From: Mactra quadrangularis | Taxonomy: Eukaryota; Mollusca; Bivalvia; Venerida; Mactridae | DNA: 64,000 bases | Assembly (NCBI GenBank): GCA_025267735.1 | Contig: CM046308.1 | Span: forward strand, 40,227,267-40,291,266 | Direction of reading: 5' to 3' | Part shown: positions 45,016 to 56,518 of the stretch, piece by piece | Position numbering within the stretch: position 1 is the stretch's first letter | Layout of the letters: each line of letters begins with the position of its first letter | Made by a program: the position numbers and the translations under genes | Notes under the pieces: generated by a model | Told to the model about the DNA's origin: nothing | Seen by the model: the letters and a program-made list of their open reading frames with translations, nothing else | The model's database searches: none

Positions 45016-45547
45016 CTAGACACTTGCAAATTATTCACAATTAAAATTACTCTAAGAATCGACTATTTTCTATAAATATTTCCTTTAAATTCCGTACAAA
45101 ATTATACATATTCAGTCCAAATTATAATCACACTCTATAACGTATCGCTCAAGTAAACTTAATAAATTTTGACTTGTGACACTTTGAAGACGATGACGAC
45201 ATATCGCCGTATATTAAACATCCGGTAAGTTTATTAGTCATATCCAAAATGGCGGGTGTAATAACAATTGAATATGTCACGTCGGTAAATATTTGTTTAT
45301 TTTGAGTAATATTGAATATAAACAAGTTTTTCGATGTTAAAAAGTTGAAACATACGCATGTTATTTGACTTCCGTAACTCTAGCCAACCTTAGCAGGGTT
45401 GTCTACAGTTACGGAACTTCCGTAACTCTGGGTCTAGAGTTACGGTACCGTAACTCTAGCCACTGCCTTGTAATTAACGCTTGCTAGTATTTTATTGCAC
45501 ACCTGTTCACCGCATTCGGATCTTCTTCATGAATATTCAATGCACTT

Positions 45548-45580
45548 TGACCTTCGTAAGGTGAAAGAAATCTTACTATA
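45548..45580 (-). repeat. Reverse copy of the 33-bp motif at 32,547
   Basis: Exact reverse complement of 32,547-32,579, lying 72 bases outside the right target duplication of the Mutator-like element. Confidence 0.7.
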
Positions 45581-46915
45581 GTACTGTGTACACACATTAA
45601 TGTTGTTGTGTTCCGCACAGGTTCATACGGTACAAACAAAGTTTTTCAATTGGAAAACCCCACCAGCTTCAGTTCCGAATCAAGTCTATTGTAGTTATAA
45701 TAAATGTAAGTCTTACCTTTTGTGCATTTCAGACAAACAATAGTTTCGTCTAACTGATGGTGATATTACTACAAATGAAACAGATCTAGCAGAACAGCAG
45801 AAATCCGATCATTTAAACAAAATTCCAACCGACTTATTAATTTAATCAAGACAACTACATAAATTATTTAAAAGGCTATTTAAAGAAACACGGTTTTTCC
45901 AACAACGCTTATTTCTAAATTGTGCATGCAGACACGCTATCAACCATTCATGCAGGTCCCGCCCTTTAACGATTATACGCGTATATTGAGAAGAAATTAT
46001 GATCTTGTATAACTAGAATGTTTATTAAGGCTTTATTTCCATATATACCGAACATAGAATATTTTGTTAATCATATAATCGAAGGCTTTGGGGTTTTTTT
46101 TCCATGTTATAACAGTTCACTAGCACCGCCCATGTTCACGCCTTCAAAGGACCGCCTTATTACATAATATATCATAACTTCACAGAGTAGTCGTTCGTTA
46201 CTTTTTTAATGAGTCTGAAGTATTAACTGGTCTCATTTTTTATTTTATGTTCTATAAAAACCCTATAGTTTTTCATCCGCCCATCCAGTTTAGGCTGTAG
46301 CGCACAAGTCAACTGATCGATTGGAAGTACATTCTTATTTTCTATTTGTACATTGTAACCATTAACAAGACATTTTAACTGTATGAATAGTCACTGGCAA
46401 CGTTAATAATTTTTGGTACCTATCTGCTATACTCAATGTATAAATAGGTGGGTTCGCTATTAAGACCGACTCGCTATTAAGACCACTTTCTGTAAGACCG
46501 CCAGGTGATCATACTAGCGGAACTTTACTGTATTACGATTCTCGGACGAGGCATACTTTCATGGATCTCAGTCATGATTTAGAATCAGAGAAAGGGAGAG
46601 AATGGCCGTAGAAAATGTTTCATGCCCAAGCTCGACGCAATTGTACCCTGTCCGGAAACCAACGACTTACAATGTACTTACAATTCTCTAAGTTGATGCG
46701 GATTGTTTACTTTTTTCTTCCTGAAACCATATTATCTGTGACGTCAATGTCACGTGGTAGTGCCAGCGCGTGTTAAGCATCGCCTCTGAATTTAAATGTC
46801 GCAATTAAATTGGTTCAACTTCAAACTAGTAGTTTATTATCTTTCAGTACATTTTTTACCCAGGTATTATTAAGTCAAAAAGTATCTCGAATGTGATAAA
46901 AAAATCGCGGAAATA
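45581..46915. other. Gene-free stretch with a SINE family 2 fragment
   Basis: Positions about 46,535-46,680 (GGACGAGGCATACTTTCATGG, then AGAATGGCCGTAGAAA) resemble the SINE family 2 body. A GCTATTAAGACC repeat is at 46,457-46,482. No gene was found. Confidence 0.45.
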
Positions 46916-47527
46916 CGGAGCCCCTCAAGTGACATTTTGAAATACTTTATTTATTTTCACAACTATTTCGTTTAAACGTAATATTATTTCGTTTTTACGA
47001 AATATTATTTCGTTTTCACGAAATATAATTTCCTTTTAACGATTTTTTTTTTCGATTAAACGAAATAATATCTAAAAAACGGAATGATATTACGTTTAAA
47101 CGAAATAGTTATTTCGTTTTTTTTTCGAAATAATATTATTCCATTTTTTTCGAAAGAACTATTTCGTTTTCTTAGAAATATTTCGTATTTACGTAATATT
47201 ATTTCGGTTATACGAAAAATTATTTCGTATATACGATATATTATTTCATATATGCGAAATATTATTTCGTATAAACGAAATAATTATTTCGAAAAAAATG
47301 AAATATTTTTTTCGAAAAAAAACACGAAATTATATTAATTCGAAAAAAACGAAATAATAATCTCGTTTAAACGTAATATTATTCTGTTTAATCGAAATAT
47401 TTCGAATAAACGAAATAATATTTCGTAAAAAAGAAATAAAATTTCATAAAAACGAAATGATATTACGTTTAAACGAAATTGTTGTGAAAATAAAAAAGTA
47501 TTTTAAAATGTCACTTTACGGGATCCG
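46916..47527. mobile_element. Inverted-repeat element with a palindromic satellite core
   Basis: Edges pair as inverted repeats: AAGTGACATTTTGAAATAC on the left, GTATTTTAAAATGTCACTTT on the right, with CGGAGCCC/GGGATCCG outside. The core is a ~500-bp field of near-palindromic units such as AAACGAAATAATATTTCG. A second, more degenerate copy lies at 59,239-59,585. The 84-codon ORF in it is a by-product. Confidence 0.85.
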
Positions 47528-48188
47528 TACGGAAACGTGTCGCTGTCGGGTTTGGATTTAATTTCATGATTATATTATAAATCCAATTACAAATAACTAT
47601 ATGTGACGTTTAACCTCTCGCGGGTTTCCCGAGAAAAATATCTTCTTGGATCAAATGACCGATAGAAAGAAAACATCAAAATGGGACTTCAAAAATAGAA
47701 TCTAGTGGAAGTTCAAATTACGAATCAAGATTACTACGTTAACGAGAAAAGTTTTTTTTGCTGAAAATATTGTCAATTCGATGTTTTTTTATGCTTCAGG
47801 GATTGCTTTTTCTGTTGTTGCTTTTTTGCTCATTAAAATGTTTTTCGAGCATTATTTGCATGGTTATGTTTACTGATTATTTGTGAACGTTGTTTGCAAT
47901 GTATCTGTGAACAATTGGGGAACGTTTAAGCTACAATCATTCCCCAGGGACTAACTGGTGTCATACCGTTATGATGTGATGGTTATCACGGTTGATTATG
48001 AATAAGTTTATCCGATCTCGATTAGCGGACAGCACAGGTCTTCAAAGAAAACATATTTATGAATTCAAGTTGTGAGCGATTATTGTTTTTATTAATTGTA
48101 TTTTTTGCCTATTTCCGACCGTGGAAATCGAAACATTTTAAACGAAGACTTAGTGACACATTATGTTAATGATTCTTTTGGGAATCAA
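47528..48188. other. Gene-free stretch
   Basis: Nothing recognised. Confidence 0.4.
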
Positions 48189-48742
48189 TAACTTGACAAA
48201 AATATACATGTATAATGTGTATAAAATCTATACCTTGTCTAAAATATATACATGTAACTTGTCTAAAATCTATATCTTGTCTAAAAGCTGTAACTTTGTC
48301 TAAAATATATAACTTGTCTAAAATCTATTACTTGTCTGAAATCTGTAACTTGTCTAAAATCTGTAACTTTGTCTAAAATCTATACCTTATCTAAAATATA
48401 TAACTTGTCTAAAATATATAACTTGTCTAAAATATATGACTTGTCTAAAATATATAACTTGTTTAAAATATATACAGTGTAACTTGTTTAAAATTTATAA
48501 CTTTCCTAAAATATATAACTTGTCTAAAATGTATAACTTGTCTAAAATCTTTAACTTGACTAAAATCTATACCTTATCTAAAATATATAACTTGTCTAAA
48601 ATATTTAACTTGTCTAAAATCTTTAACTTGTCTAAAATATATAACTTGTCTAAAATATATAACTTGTCTAAAATATATAACTTGTCTAAAATATATAACT
48701 TGTCTAAAATATATAACTTTTCTAAAATCTGTAACTGGTTTA
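48189..48742. repeat. 18-bp minisatellite
   Basis: About 30 units of ATAACTTGTCTAAAATAT-type sequence, most regular at 48,580-48,720. Since 18 is a multiple of three, long ORFs appear on both strands (repeats of KIYNLS and of YILDKL), but they are not genes. Confidence 0.95.
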
Positions 48743-49370
48743 ACCCCGTAAACACGAGCGTCAGAGTTTTTTTTCTAAAATAGAATAATCAAACGGATCA
48801 GGATTCGGTATGATCCGTGGCTTGGGATCCGGGAAAGCCATATCTTTCCGATTATTCCCAACTTGCGACATGCTTAGGCCTTTCGCTATTGTCCAAATTA
48901 TAAAATGTTACAGTGTGTGCTTAATTAATTTAGAGACACTTTAGTTTCCTGGTATTTTAACGGAGACAAATAAGGCGCCCTGAGGGCCAATGTCATTTCT
49001 ATAAATGATTGAAAGTGAATGCCTTTTTTTAGACTTTGGTTAAAAGACAGATCTGGGAGTGTTTTAAAACTATCATGGTCTAACGTTTCCCAGATTTGAT
49101 TATTTTTTTCTCAAGGCAAACCAGTAGGGAAACATTTTTCTATCATATTCGTGAACACGATACTAGATTACATCATTGTCATTATTTCTTGTCACCCAGA
49201 CTATTCTTAAAAAAGTAACGTAATGTAATATACGCCACATTACAATATGTTTGTGATATTGTTGTCTTATTCATGTTTCTATGATCCGCCGAGAGCTCTA
49301 GATCAATTTTTATCAGAAGTAAGCACATACAGCAGTGTGGTAAATCACGTGACCCAAATGACGATCAGGT
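48743..49370. other. Gene-free stretch
   Basis: Nothing recognised. Confidence 0.4.
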
Positions 49371-49573
49371 ATGTGTTCAGTTACACAAAACGTTACAGAA
49401 CGTTACATAACGATACATTCGGAACTCCTCGGCCATATATTTGTTTACTTCAACACCGGTAGTTTCAAAATAGCGTCTAAATATGTCCGAGATTATTCGC
49501 AGCAAATGGACGAGTAGTTCCGAATGTATCGTTACGGAACGTTCTGTAACGTTCGCGGTAACTGAACTCAGCC
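49371..49573. mobile_element. Fold-back element family C, short copy (~200 bp)
   Basis: The outer halves are inverted: GTTCAGTTACACAAAACG on the left, then ACGATACATTCGGAACTCC, and the complements on the right ending GTAACTGAACTCA. Family members lie at 56,104 and 63,532, with a fragment at 20,368. Confidence 0.8.
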
Positions 49574-49604
49574 CAGATCAACAAATTTAGATGAAGAAAC
49601 ATGG

Positions 49605-49859
49605 TATTGTCCGTTTTTTCTCAACTGTCAAAGCTTGAATAATTTCACGGTGAGTAAATACATTGCCTTTGTACTGGCGGCCTAATTGTTATAAAAATAT
49701 CTTGACTAAAACATATCATACGACATAAAAAGCTTTACTTAATCACAAAACATAATACACACTTTCGGAAACTCATGTGTTTATTACGGTTATAATTTTA
49801 ACAAACGCATTTACCGTGAAATTATTCATGTTTTGACAGTTGAGAAAAAACGAACAATA
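49605..49859. mobile_element. MITE family A, copy 3 (255 bp)
   Basis: The best preserved copy. Inverted ends run TATTGTCCGTTTTTTCTCAA inward to TTTCACGGTGA, with the complement at the right ending CGAACAATA. A TA duplication is likely. Confidence 0.9.
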
Positions 49860-50440
49860 AATGACATTTATACGTAACCGATTTTTATCAGACCTGGTGC
49901 AGTCTAAGCTGCACAAAATTCTCTTTCTAGAGGTAGTTCTGCCAGCCCTATACAACGGTTCTGAATTTCTATATTGTATCAGTGTATATTGTATATACAT
50001 GTATTTCAAATTTATATACTTAAGTAATTTTTGTTTCGATGTTATTTCACCTATTTCCGCATCTTAACGTTCGAACAAAAAATTAGTCCATGCATGATTG
50101 AATTTGTGCTAACGTATCAATAAACTGTTTAGAATTCAACCGTGACCGACAGTTTTTGTTGTTAAAATATGTTTTCTTACGAAAACTATGGTTACTTTAA
50201 ATATAAATTTCATTTTATTGCAAAACATTTTATGCAAATTTCGTTGCGTCGGTTTAAACATTCGCGAGTTTTGTCAATTTATTTAATGAAAGACATGCAT
50301 TCATGTCAGTAAATATAATGTTGCATTTGATCTCAAACACTGCATTTTGTAGATTTTGTCAGGCTGTTTACTGAATAGTGAAATAAGGAAATTGCTATTA
50401 TATTTGATATTTTCTTAGATACTTAAATTCAATTCTCGCT
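49860..50440. other. Upstream region of the claudin-like gene
   Basis: It probably includes the promoter and/or a 5' UTR intron. TATTTTCTTAG, ending about 20 bases before the start codon, could be a 3' splice site. No TATA or CpG-rich promoter stands out. Confidence 0.35.
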
Positions 50441-50741
50441 ATGTCTAGATTTCGAATGATGTTTAACTCTATGGCTAAAAGGAGTTATGTAAGAAAACGT
50501 TTCATTACAACATCCTTGATGTTGGGAATTGGCGCAGGTGTATTTCAATTGATAGGGGCTGTGGGGCCATCGTGGATTTACGTCGATGAGCGTGTTAGTA
50601 ACAAGTCTAACGTAAACCCTGAGTGGTATCTACAAGAAGGGCTTTGGCTTGCCAAATATTGTTATGACTATGGACACCATTGTCGGACGGCCTACAGAGA
50701 GAAAGTAATAGAGATCCTACCTACTGACGTCATCATAAATG
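50441..50741 (+). CDS. Claudin-like four-transmembrane protein, exon 1
   Basis: The ATG at 50,441 gives 100 codons plus one base before a strong donor (AATG|GTAAGT). A first membrane segment lies at about 22-42 (ITTSLMLGIGAGVFQLIGAV). Next comes an extracellular loop with W45, the GLW motif at 67-69 and cysteines C74 and C81. This W-GLW-C-C pattern is the signature of the claudin/PMP22/EMP superfamily. The three exons join in phase (1, 1) to give 358 codons, which supports a real gene. Proteins of this family act in septate/tight junctions or as channel and signalling partners. The exact subgroup cannot be told. Confidence 0.85.
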
Positions 50742-50931
50742 GTAAGTGTCGTTTCGTTGATCTATTGACGTGATACTATTGTCCAGGGTATATAGTCACG
50801 TGATCTTCAGAATATTAACAAACTTCTTACTTTTGTCAAAATTTTGCAGCGGTCAAAAAAGGCATAATATTAAACAGAGTACATGTATAAAATAACTATA
50901 ACATTTCTTGTCCAAAAATGTCAACATTAGC

Positions 50932-51160
50932 CATAGGCGGATCCAGGGCGGGGCGGACCCCCCCCTACAATTGCCCAGACAAGGTTTTTTCCTATCATAT
51001 ATTTTAAAAGCTTTTGGGACCGCCGCCCCTAGGCCCCTGGTAAGGCCCTTTAAAAGGACTCTTTACGCCCCCTGAACCCCAAATCTGCTCGTTTATTTTC
51101 CACCCCCTCTAGCCAGAATTTGTTCACCCCCTCTAACTAGAAATCCTGGATCCGCCTATG
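50932..51160. mobile_element. MITE with CATAGGCGGATCCAGG ends
   Basis: 16-bp perfect terminal inverted repeats (CATAGGCGGATCCAGG at the left, CCTGGATCCGCCTATG at the right, with 1-2 bases more inside). TTAGC is duplicated at both edges (50,927-50,931 and 51,161-51,165). The interior is C-rich and much more GC-rich than its surroundings. Confidence 0.85.
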
Positions 51161-51165
51161 TTAGC

Positions 51166-52467
51166 TTGTGAGTTAAAATTGTTTAATTCGAAACCTCTGC
51201 ACAGACTTGTATGCACAAGGCCTACGTTACCGCTCTATTTAATGTTGGTGTGGAAGATTTAAAGCTCACGATCAAACAAAACTAACAGAGTGAATTTAGA
51301 TTTTTCGTGAAATGAAAATAGTAGCTATTTTATGCGCTATTTGATGTCATTTAATTATTTCTCTAGAAAAAGAAATCGAATAAAGAGAAGAACAATAATG
51401 AAACATGAGCGAATCAAATATTCAAAATGCATGTAGTATTAGATAAAAAGAGAATTACCAAGAAATATCTTTTAAAAAGATATTAAGCGCTGTGCAGGAT
51501 TCAAATATTAGCTAGCGAATATGATTTCGAACAACTATAAAAATTCAATTTCACAAACTGTTTCTGTTTTTCAAACTATAAATTTCATAATTGACATAAC
51601 GCTTATGGGATTATCCTAATTTGAATTCCAAATAAAACTAAATATTGTAAGCATCTAAAACTAATCTATATTAGGCTGACAAATTATTCGGGACCCGCAT
51701 ATTGAATATTTGGGACCGTATGTTAATCTGTTATTAGGACCCACATATTAAATTGGGTTCGCAAACTATTGGTTGTATCGGTCTTTAGACAGCTGCGCCA
51801 AAAAAACACACGTGATCATGAAGAAATAGAAGAAAGGGAGAGGGGAAGGCGAGAGAAGAAGACATTTATTCGTCAGCGTATGTCATACATACATATAGAA
51901 ACATACTTTTACATCTTTTGTTAAATAGCAAACATATCGAACCTAAAACATTGTGATTAGAAACATTGCGCTTTACCATTGCATCACTGTCATGGTTTGG
52001 AGTATGTTTTATAAAATTAACAACATTGACACTATAGTTCGTACAAAAAACAAAACACAGTTTATATAAACAATACAATGAACTAATCCACGACAGGGGA
52101 TGTTCAAGATGACAATAAAATGTATAATTTTAATGTATTTACATAAGTGTCTTGTTAAAGTGGTGGTTATGCGTTCTACCATCGCAAGCATGATTGACCA
52201 AGAGGTGGTGGTTTATCCGACACACTTATTTTGTTAAAATGAACTATACAACTTTTATTTTAGAGAACTATACTGCCTACCTCTGGAATGGATTGGTTCA
52301 TTTTTAATGTTTTCACTAACACGTTTTGTTATTTTGTACGAACTATAGTTATTCAACCAAAACAAAGTACTGATATTTGATGGTTACACGGTTCATAACA
52401 AAATGGGTTTATAATATTACAATATTAAAGTAAATTTTATTTGTTATGGTTCAACTATAATAGGTGC
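51166..52467. other. Intronic AT-rich stretch
   Basis: GGGACCGTATG and GGACCCACATATTAAAT-like short repeats lie near 51,690-51,750, and a purine-rich run is at 51,820-51,862. No exon was found. Minus-strand ORFs at 51,866-52,191 are not supported. Confidence 0.4.
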
Positions 52468-52475
52468 TTACTTAT

Positions 52476-52933
52476 TAGGGCTGCGGATCGTTGAGCATGT
52501 GGCCATCCGATCCGAACCACGATTCATGTAGAACGATTCACGAATCAAACCACGAATCACCGGTTAATGAAAAAACATACAGGAATTCATATATACAACA
52601 CATTTATGTATGAATATACATATATATATATAACAAAAATAAGTGAAGAATTACAGAAGCTTTTATTGCATTTTCAACATAACCGTCTGCAGCGTCATGT
52701 TATAGGTTCAAGGAGAGTTTACGCGTGTGCTGAAAATGCGCGGAGCATATATCACTTTAATTAATGATTTCATACGTAGCGCAGCTCATTTTCGATGGTG
52801 ACTTAGCAGATTTTTTGCATTTTTTGTAACAATAGATCGCGATCCGACGATTTCGGAAGTGCCGAATATTCGTACTCGGTTTTCTAGTTGGGATCGCGAA
52901 TATCCGAGTACTCGGATACTCGCAGCAGCCCTA
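52476..52933. mobile_element. hAT-type MITE (458 bp)
   Basis: Terminal TAGGGCTGC...GCAGCCCTA and a perfect 8-bp target duplication TTACTTAT (52,468-52,475 and 52,934-52,941) are diagnostic of hAT elements. There is no transposase. Internal GAGTACTCGGATACTCG-like repeats are subterminal. Confidence 0.92.
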
Positions 52934-52996
52934 TTACTTATGTACTGAGTTCATAATTATGATGCTCTTACTGAAATTCCACTATAGTCTACTGAT

Positions 52997-53150
52997 TGAG
53001 ACGTCGAATGTTCGGTTCCTGTGTGGAATTTGGACATGGACTTATTTCTACGACCGTTTTCTCTCCTACCAATGATTCTTAATAATGTAGGGCAGTTGTC
53101 AGTCACTGACAGAAGTATGCGCCTTGTATGCGTGTTGACTTTTCAGAGTG
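52997..53150 (+). mobile_element. SINE family 2 body fragment
   Basis: It shares a TTTCTACGACCGTTTTCTCT, CTACCAATGA and AGTATGCGCCT series with the body of the SINE at 27,431. The tRNA-like head is not recognisable. Confidence 0.5.
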
Positions 53151-53411
53151 TAAAGTCACGTAATCAACAGAAGGTGGTCTGCGAAATAAGGATATGAAAG
53201 TGGTTGTCTGAAAATGTTATTTAGCAGCTAGCACTATATCTTGTTAGTAGAACTTTGGTTGCCAAAAGAAATGTTCGGTTGCCCGAACTAGAAATTGGTT
53301 GTCCCGGGCAGCCGGACACCCACTAATTTCGAAGGTAAACAAACACTTAATTTCATCGAATTCTTTCACCAGCCAAAAACTAAAAAAGAATCTTTTATTA
53401 ATTGGATTTAA

Positions 53412-54025
53412 CGTCTAAAGCATATTTCACATCACGCTTGCGGCAGCCGTACGACAACATTTTCTGAAAAATCGCAGAACTTCGTACGAACGCCGCAAGA
53501 AAGTCGTGCGTTTTTTCAGGTGATCGCATCGTCGTAGACGTCGCAAGTCAAATTTTCACGATGTTTATTTTTCTTGCGATCTCGTTGCGATTTTTGGATT
53601 TTTGGAGCCCGCAAGACAGTCGTGCGACTGTCGTAAGACAACCGTACGTCATTCTTGAGACAGTCGCACGTCAGTTAAGGAATTAGGCGTTCGCATGAAT
53701 ATCGTACGACTCTCGTACAAGTTTGCGTTTGTCGTGCGATTGACGTACGGATGACGTACGAAACTTTTCGAAATCTCACGACAGTCTTACGACAGTCGTT
53801 AGTGTTTGTACGACAGCCTCGCGATTATCGCACGGCATTCGTGCGTAAACACGTGCGACGAACAACCTACGACTCGTGAGAGCGTCGTTCGACCGCCGTA
53901 CGACGATTGCACGGAAAGTTTGATGTATCTGCGGCGGCTGCGATTCATCTGCGATTTCGTTCGCAGTAAAAATGGTACGGGGAGAAAAAAATCGCACGGC
54001 TGATGTGAAACAGGCTTTATTTAAC
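53412..54025. mobile_element. Inverted-repeat element packed with CGTACG motifs
   Basis: Edges pair as AAAGCATATTTCACATCA at the left and TGATGTGAAACAGGCTTT at the right. ATTTAAC occurs just outside both edges and may be part of a target duplication. The interior holds dozens of GTCGTACG/CGTACGAC/TCGCACG motifs in both orientations, so CpG density is far above the surroundings. Overlapping ORFs on both strands are not genes. Confidence 0.75.
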
Positions 54026-54150
54026 ACATATTTAGGTAATATATACGACAGCCAGCTCTTCCTACTATAGGATTCCTGGACACTTTTTCTATCACCAGTA
54101 CTAACTTACTCTACCACAAAGCCGACAACTCATATGTAGGAAATGATCTA

Positions 54151-54221
54151 TCGCGACCGGGCTCGAACCCGTGATCTCCGGAAATGAAGTCAGACATGCT
54201 AACCACTACGCCACGGCCGCG
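54151..54221 (-). tRNA. tRNA-like sequence, probable SINE head or pseudogene
   Basis: On the minus strand it starts GCGGCCGTGGCG and ends GGTCGCGA. A 7-bp acceptor stem (GCGGCCG with CGGTCGC) pairs with one G-T. The TCGAG-type T arm (ACGGGTTCGAGCCCGG) is perfect and carries box B. Box A is TGGCGTAGTGGTTAGC. The anticodon arm pairs poorly, and the most likely anticodon is TCA, so a working tRNA is doubtful. Confidence 0.5.
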
Positions 54222-54229
54222 GCTAAAAA

Positions 54230-55249
54230 AGAATCTAATTACACATAAAATAAATGTTACTTTTCTTTTTACTGAAAAATGTACCAATTTACATGTGAAA
54301 TATAATTGTTTACTCTGAGTCCTCCGCACATCCCAAAATAATTTTCAAATGACCCATTTTACCACTCGACGCCATATTTGTCGATAAAAACACCTAACGT
54401 GATTTGTTAACTATATAGCTTTTTTTAGAAACAACAAACTTCATGGTGTCAAAGTGTCTTTAAGTTCAGAATGCAAAAAGAAAAACATAAAAAAATAAAC
54501 GGTTTGTGCCTATTAAATTGTCAACAATTTCGTATCAATTATGCGACGACGCCTTGACTATTTCAATAAGTTATTGAAACGTGAAATGAAAAATCAATTA
54601 TATTCAATAGTTAGGAACATTATCACATAAATACATCACGTATTTAATTTTAATAAACTTGTTTGTGAAACTTTAATAACTAATATAGTGCTACAACGAT
54701 GAGTAATCTCATACGGGAAAAGTAGACGTGATTAAAGATTTTTTTCTCAAATTTGTAAGAAACAGTGTCAAAGTCAAATATATTGGTTTGATTCACCGAT
54801 TTCCAATACCAATATGAGCCTGCGCTCTTTATGTAACCCGTTTTTATTTTGTCCCTGCATGCGGAACTTTTCGGCTGTTACTGCCTAATTACTCTCTAAC
54901 GCACTTTTCTCAGATAATCATGTGAGTCGCCATTGAACATTTACATTTTAAAAGCTTGATGTATACTACTAAGTTAGATAAATCATTTGGTAGTTCAATA
55001 AAGGCATGCTTTAGAAACAAGAAGCAAAATTTCACACTGGAGGTGCTTATTTTCTCTCGGACTGCGATTACAATGATATGCCCAAGTATTCCGCATGAAC
55101 TATTGCAGTATTTTGAATCGGAATGGCTCGGGTTTGTTCATAAGATCCAATAAAAAAAATCCAAACGGATGACGTCGCACCTTCAACGGCAAGATTTCTA
55201 TGATATGTTTCGGCTTTTTATTGGAAAATAAGAAACTACCTTAAAACTC
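54230..55249. other. Intronic AT-rich stretch
   Basis: No exon, tRNA-like unit or inverted repeat was recognised. Confidence 0.4.
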
Positions 55250-55546
55250 AACCCGGGTCGATAGCGCTGTTGGTAGCGCGCCGAGATTTGGAATCTCGTG
55301 CCAGAGGGGGTGCGGGTTTTAATCACACTCGGGGAGGTTATATCCTTCCATGAAAAAATGACAATAATGTCGATTTTCCTCCATTGATTAGATAATATGG
55401 AGAAGTTTCCGGCCTTGTGGAAGGGTAGGTGAGTACTGGTTATAGACATTAGTCCAGGAATGCTAGGTTAGGTGCGCTGGACGTCGTAAAATGACCTAAA
55501 TTGTGTTGACACAGCGTTAAATCTAGCAAAAAAAAAACCCAAAAAA
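55250..55546 (+). mobile_element. tRNA-derived SINE, full length (family 1)
   Basis: Sister of the 1,310 copy with the same head, body and length (297 bp). Box B is degraded here (GGGTTTTAATCAC). The tail is A-rich. A perfect 11-bp target duplication CCTTAAAACTC lies at 55,239-55,249 and 55,547-55,557. It sits in intron 1 in the same orientation as the gene. Confidence 0.92.
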
Positions 55547-55557
55547 CCTTAAAACTC

Positions 55558-56103
55558 TTATAGCCGCAATTAAATGATTCAATACTGATATAAATTTGTA
55601 TACCCTTCATGCTTCAAAACCGTTTTAATAAATAATGTCCTTTTATATTTACTTCACAATTATTTGACGATTTTTGCCAAATCATTGGTTCATATACAAC
55701 GCCCTGTGGTTTTACATAATTAAATCATAAATATCAGCAATTTCACTGAAAATGACGTGATTATTCAATATAATTGTGTACTATAATCATTATGTTTGAT
55801 GCAGAGTTTAACAACGATTTTTATTCTCATACTGTGTTGTGCATTAATTTACTACGTAACTTATTTGCACCGCAGAAATTTAATGCAAAAAATCAAGTTT
55901 ATAATTACAATTTGTGCATACCGGCCATCAATCAAGTATTATAACAAATTGAAATATTAGAACTCTCTTTTAAGGTGTAGAATGTAATCCGAAATATTTA
56001 CCAACGTAAATGAATTTAAAACTTTATTAAAGTTTTCCTTATCGACTTGTAAAAAACAATGATTATTTACTTACATGTTGTTCGTTTAAACTTAAATAAG
56101 ACA
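55558..56103. other. Intronic AT-rich stretch
   Basis: Nothing recognised. Confidence 0.4.
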
Positions 56104-56424
56104 AGTAGCCTGTTCAATTACCCTAAACGTTCCAAAACGTTCCGTAACGATACATTCGGAACTCCTCGGTCATTCACTGCGAATAATCTAATCTAATGGA
56201 CAAATATACGATTGTTAAGGCAATGAGTGATGTTTCAAAACTTACGGACTAAAAACGAAACATTACTTATTTCCTAAACGATCGTATATTTGTTTACTTC
56301 AACACAGACAGTTTCAAAATAGCGTCTAAATGTGTCCGAGATTATTCGCAGCGAATGGCCGAGGAAATCCGAATGTATCGTTACGGAACGTTTTGGAACG
56401 TTTAGGGTAATTGAACAGGCTACT
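56104..56424. mobile_element. Fold-back element family C, full copy (321 bp)
   Basis: Almost perfectly self-complementary. The left AGTAGCCTGTTCAATTACCC is mirrored at the right edge, followed inward by AACGTTCCGTAACGATACAT and CGGAACTCCTCGG. An inner palindrome (CAAATATACGATTGTTAAGG and its partner) is close to the centre. The TAACG-type direct blocks are repeated. No ORF. Confidence 0.9.
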
Positions 56425-56518
56425 GCTCTAATTTTAACCACCTGGTAAACATTTCAACTGTTAAAACATGTTTAAATATATGTATGTATGTATTAACATA
56501 ACAAGATGTATGCGTACG

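Larger units (their letters stand above)
33206..45467. mobile_element. Mutator-like fold-back element, host of the nested insertions
   Basis: Both ends carry GGCAGTGGCTAGAGTTACGG in inverted orientation and each has a perfect 26-bp palindrome just inside (left about 33,214-33,239). The inverted arms cover about 33,206-34,020 and 45,020-45,467. They remain alignable except for two later insertions. A perfect 9-bp target duplication, TTGTAATTA, flanks the element (33,197-33,205 and 45,468-45,476). A 9-bp duplication with long inverted repeats is the mark of Mutator-like elements. Without insertions the element would be about 1.5 kb and non-coding. Confidence 0.85.

Noticed and set aside
46916..47527. 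Centromeric or telomeric satellite
   Set aside because: The field has defined inverted termini and a second copy elsewhere, so it behaves as a mobile element.
48436..48783. 115-codon ORF of repeating KIYNLS and its minus-strand twin
   Set aside because: It is a direct translation of the 18-bp minisatellite. Open frames follow from the repeat length being a multiple of three.
53776..54027. Arginine-rich ORFs in the CGTACG element
   Set aside because: They overlap on both strands and follow the motif repeats. No independent coding evidence.
54151..54221. Functional tRNA gene
   Set aside because: The acceptor and T arms pair well, but the anticodon arm does not and the apparent anticodon TCA is improbable. 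Listed as tRNA-like only.
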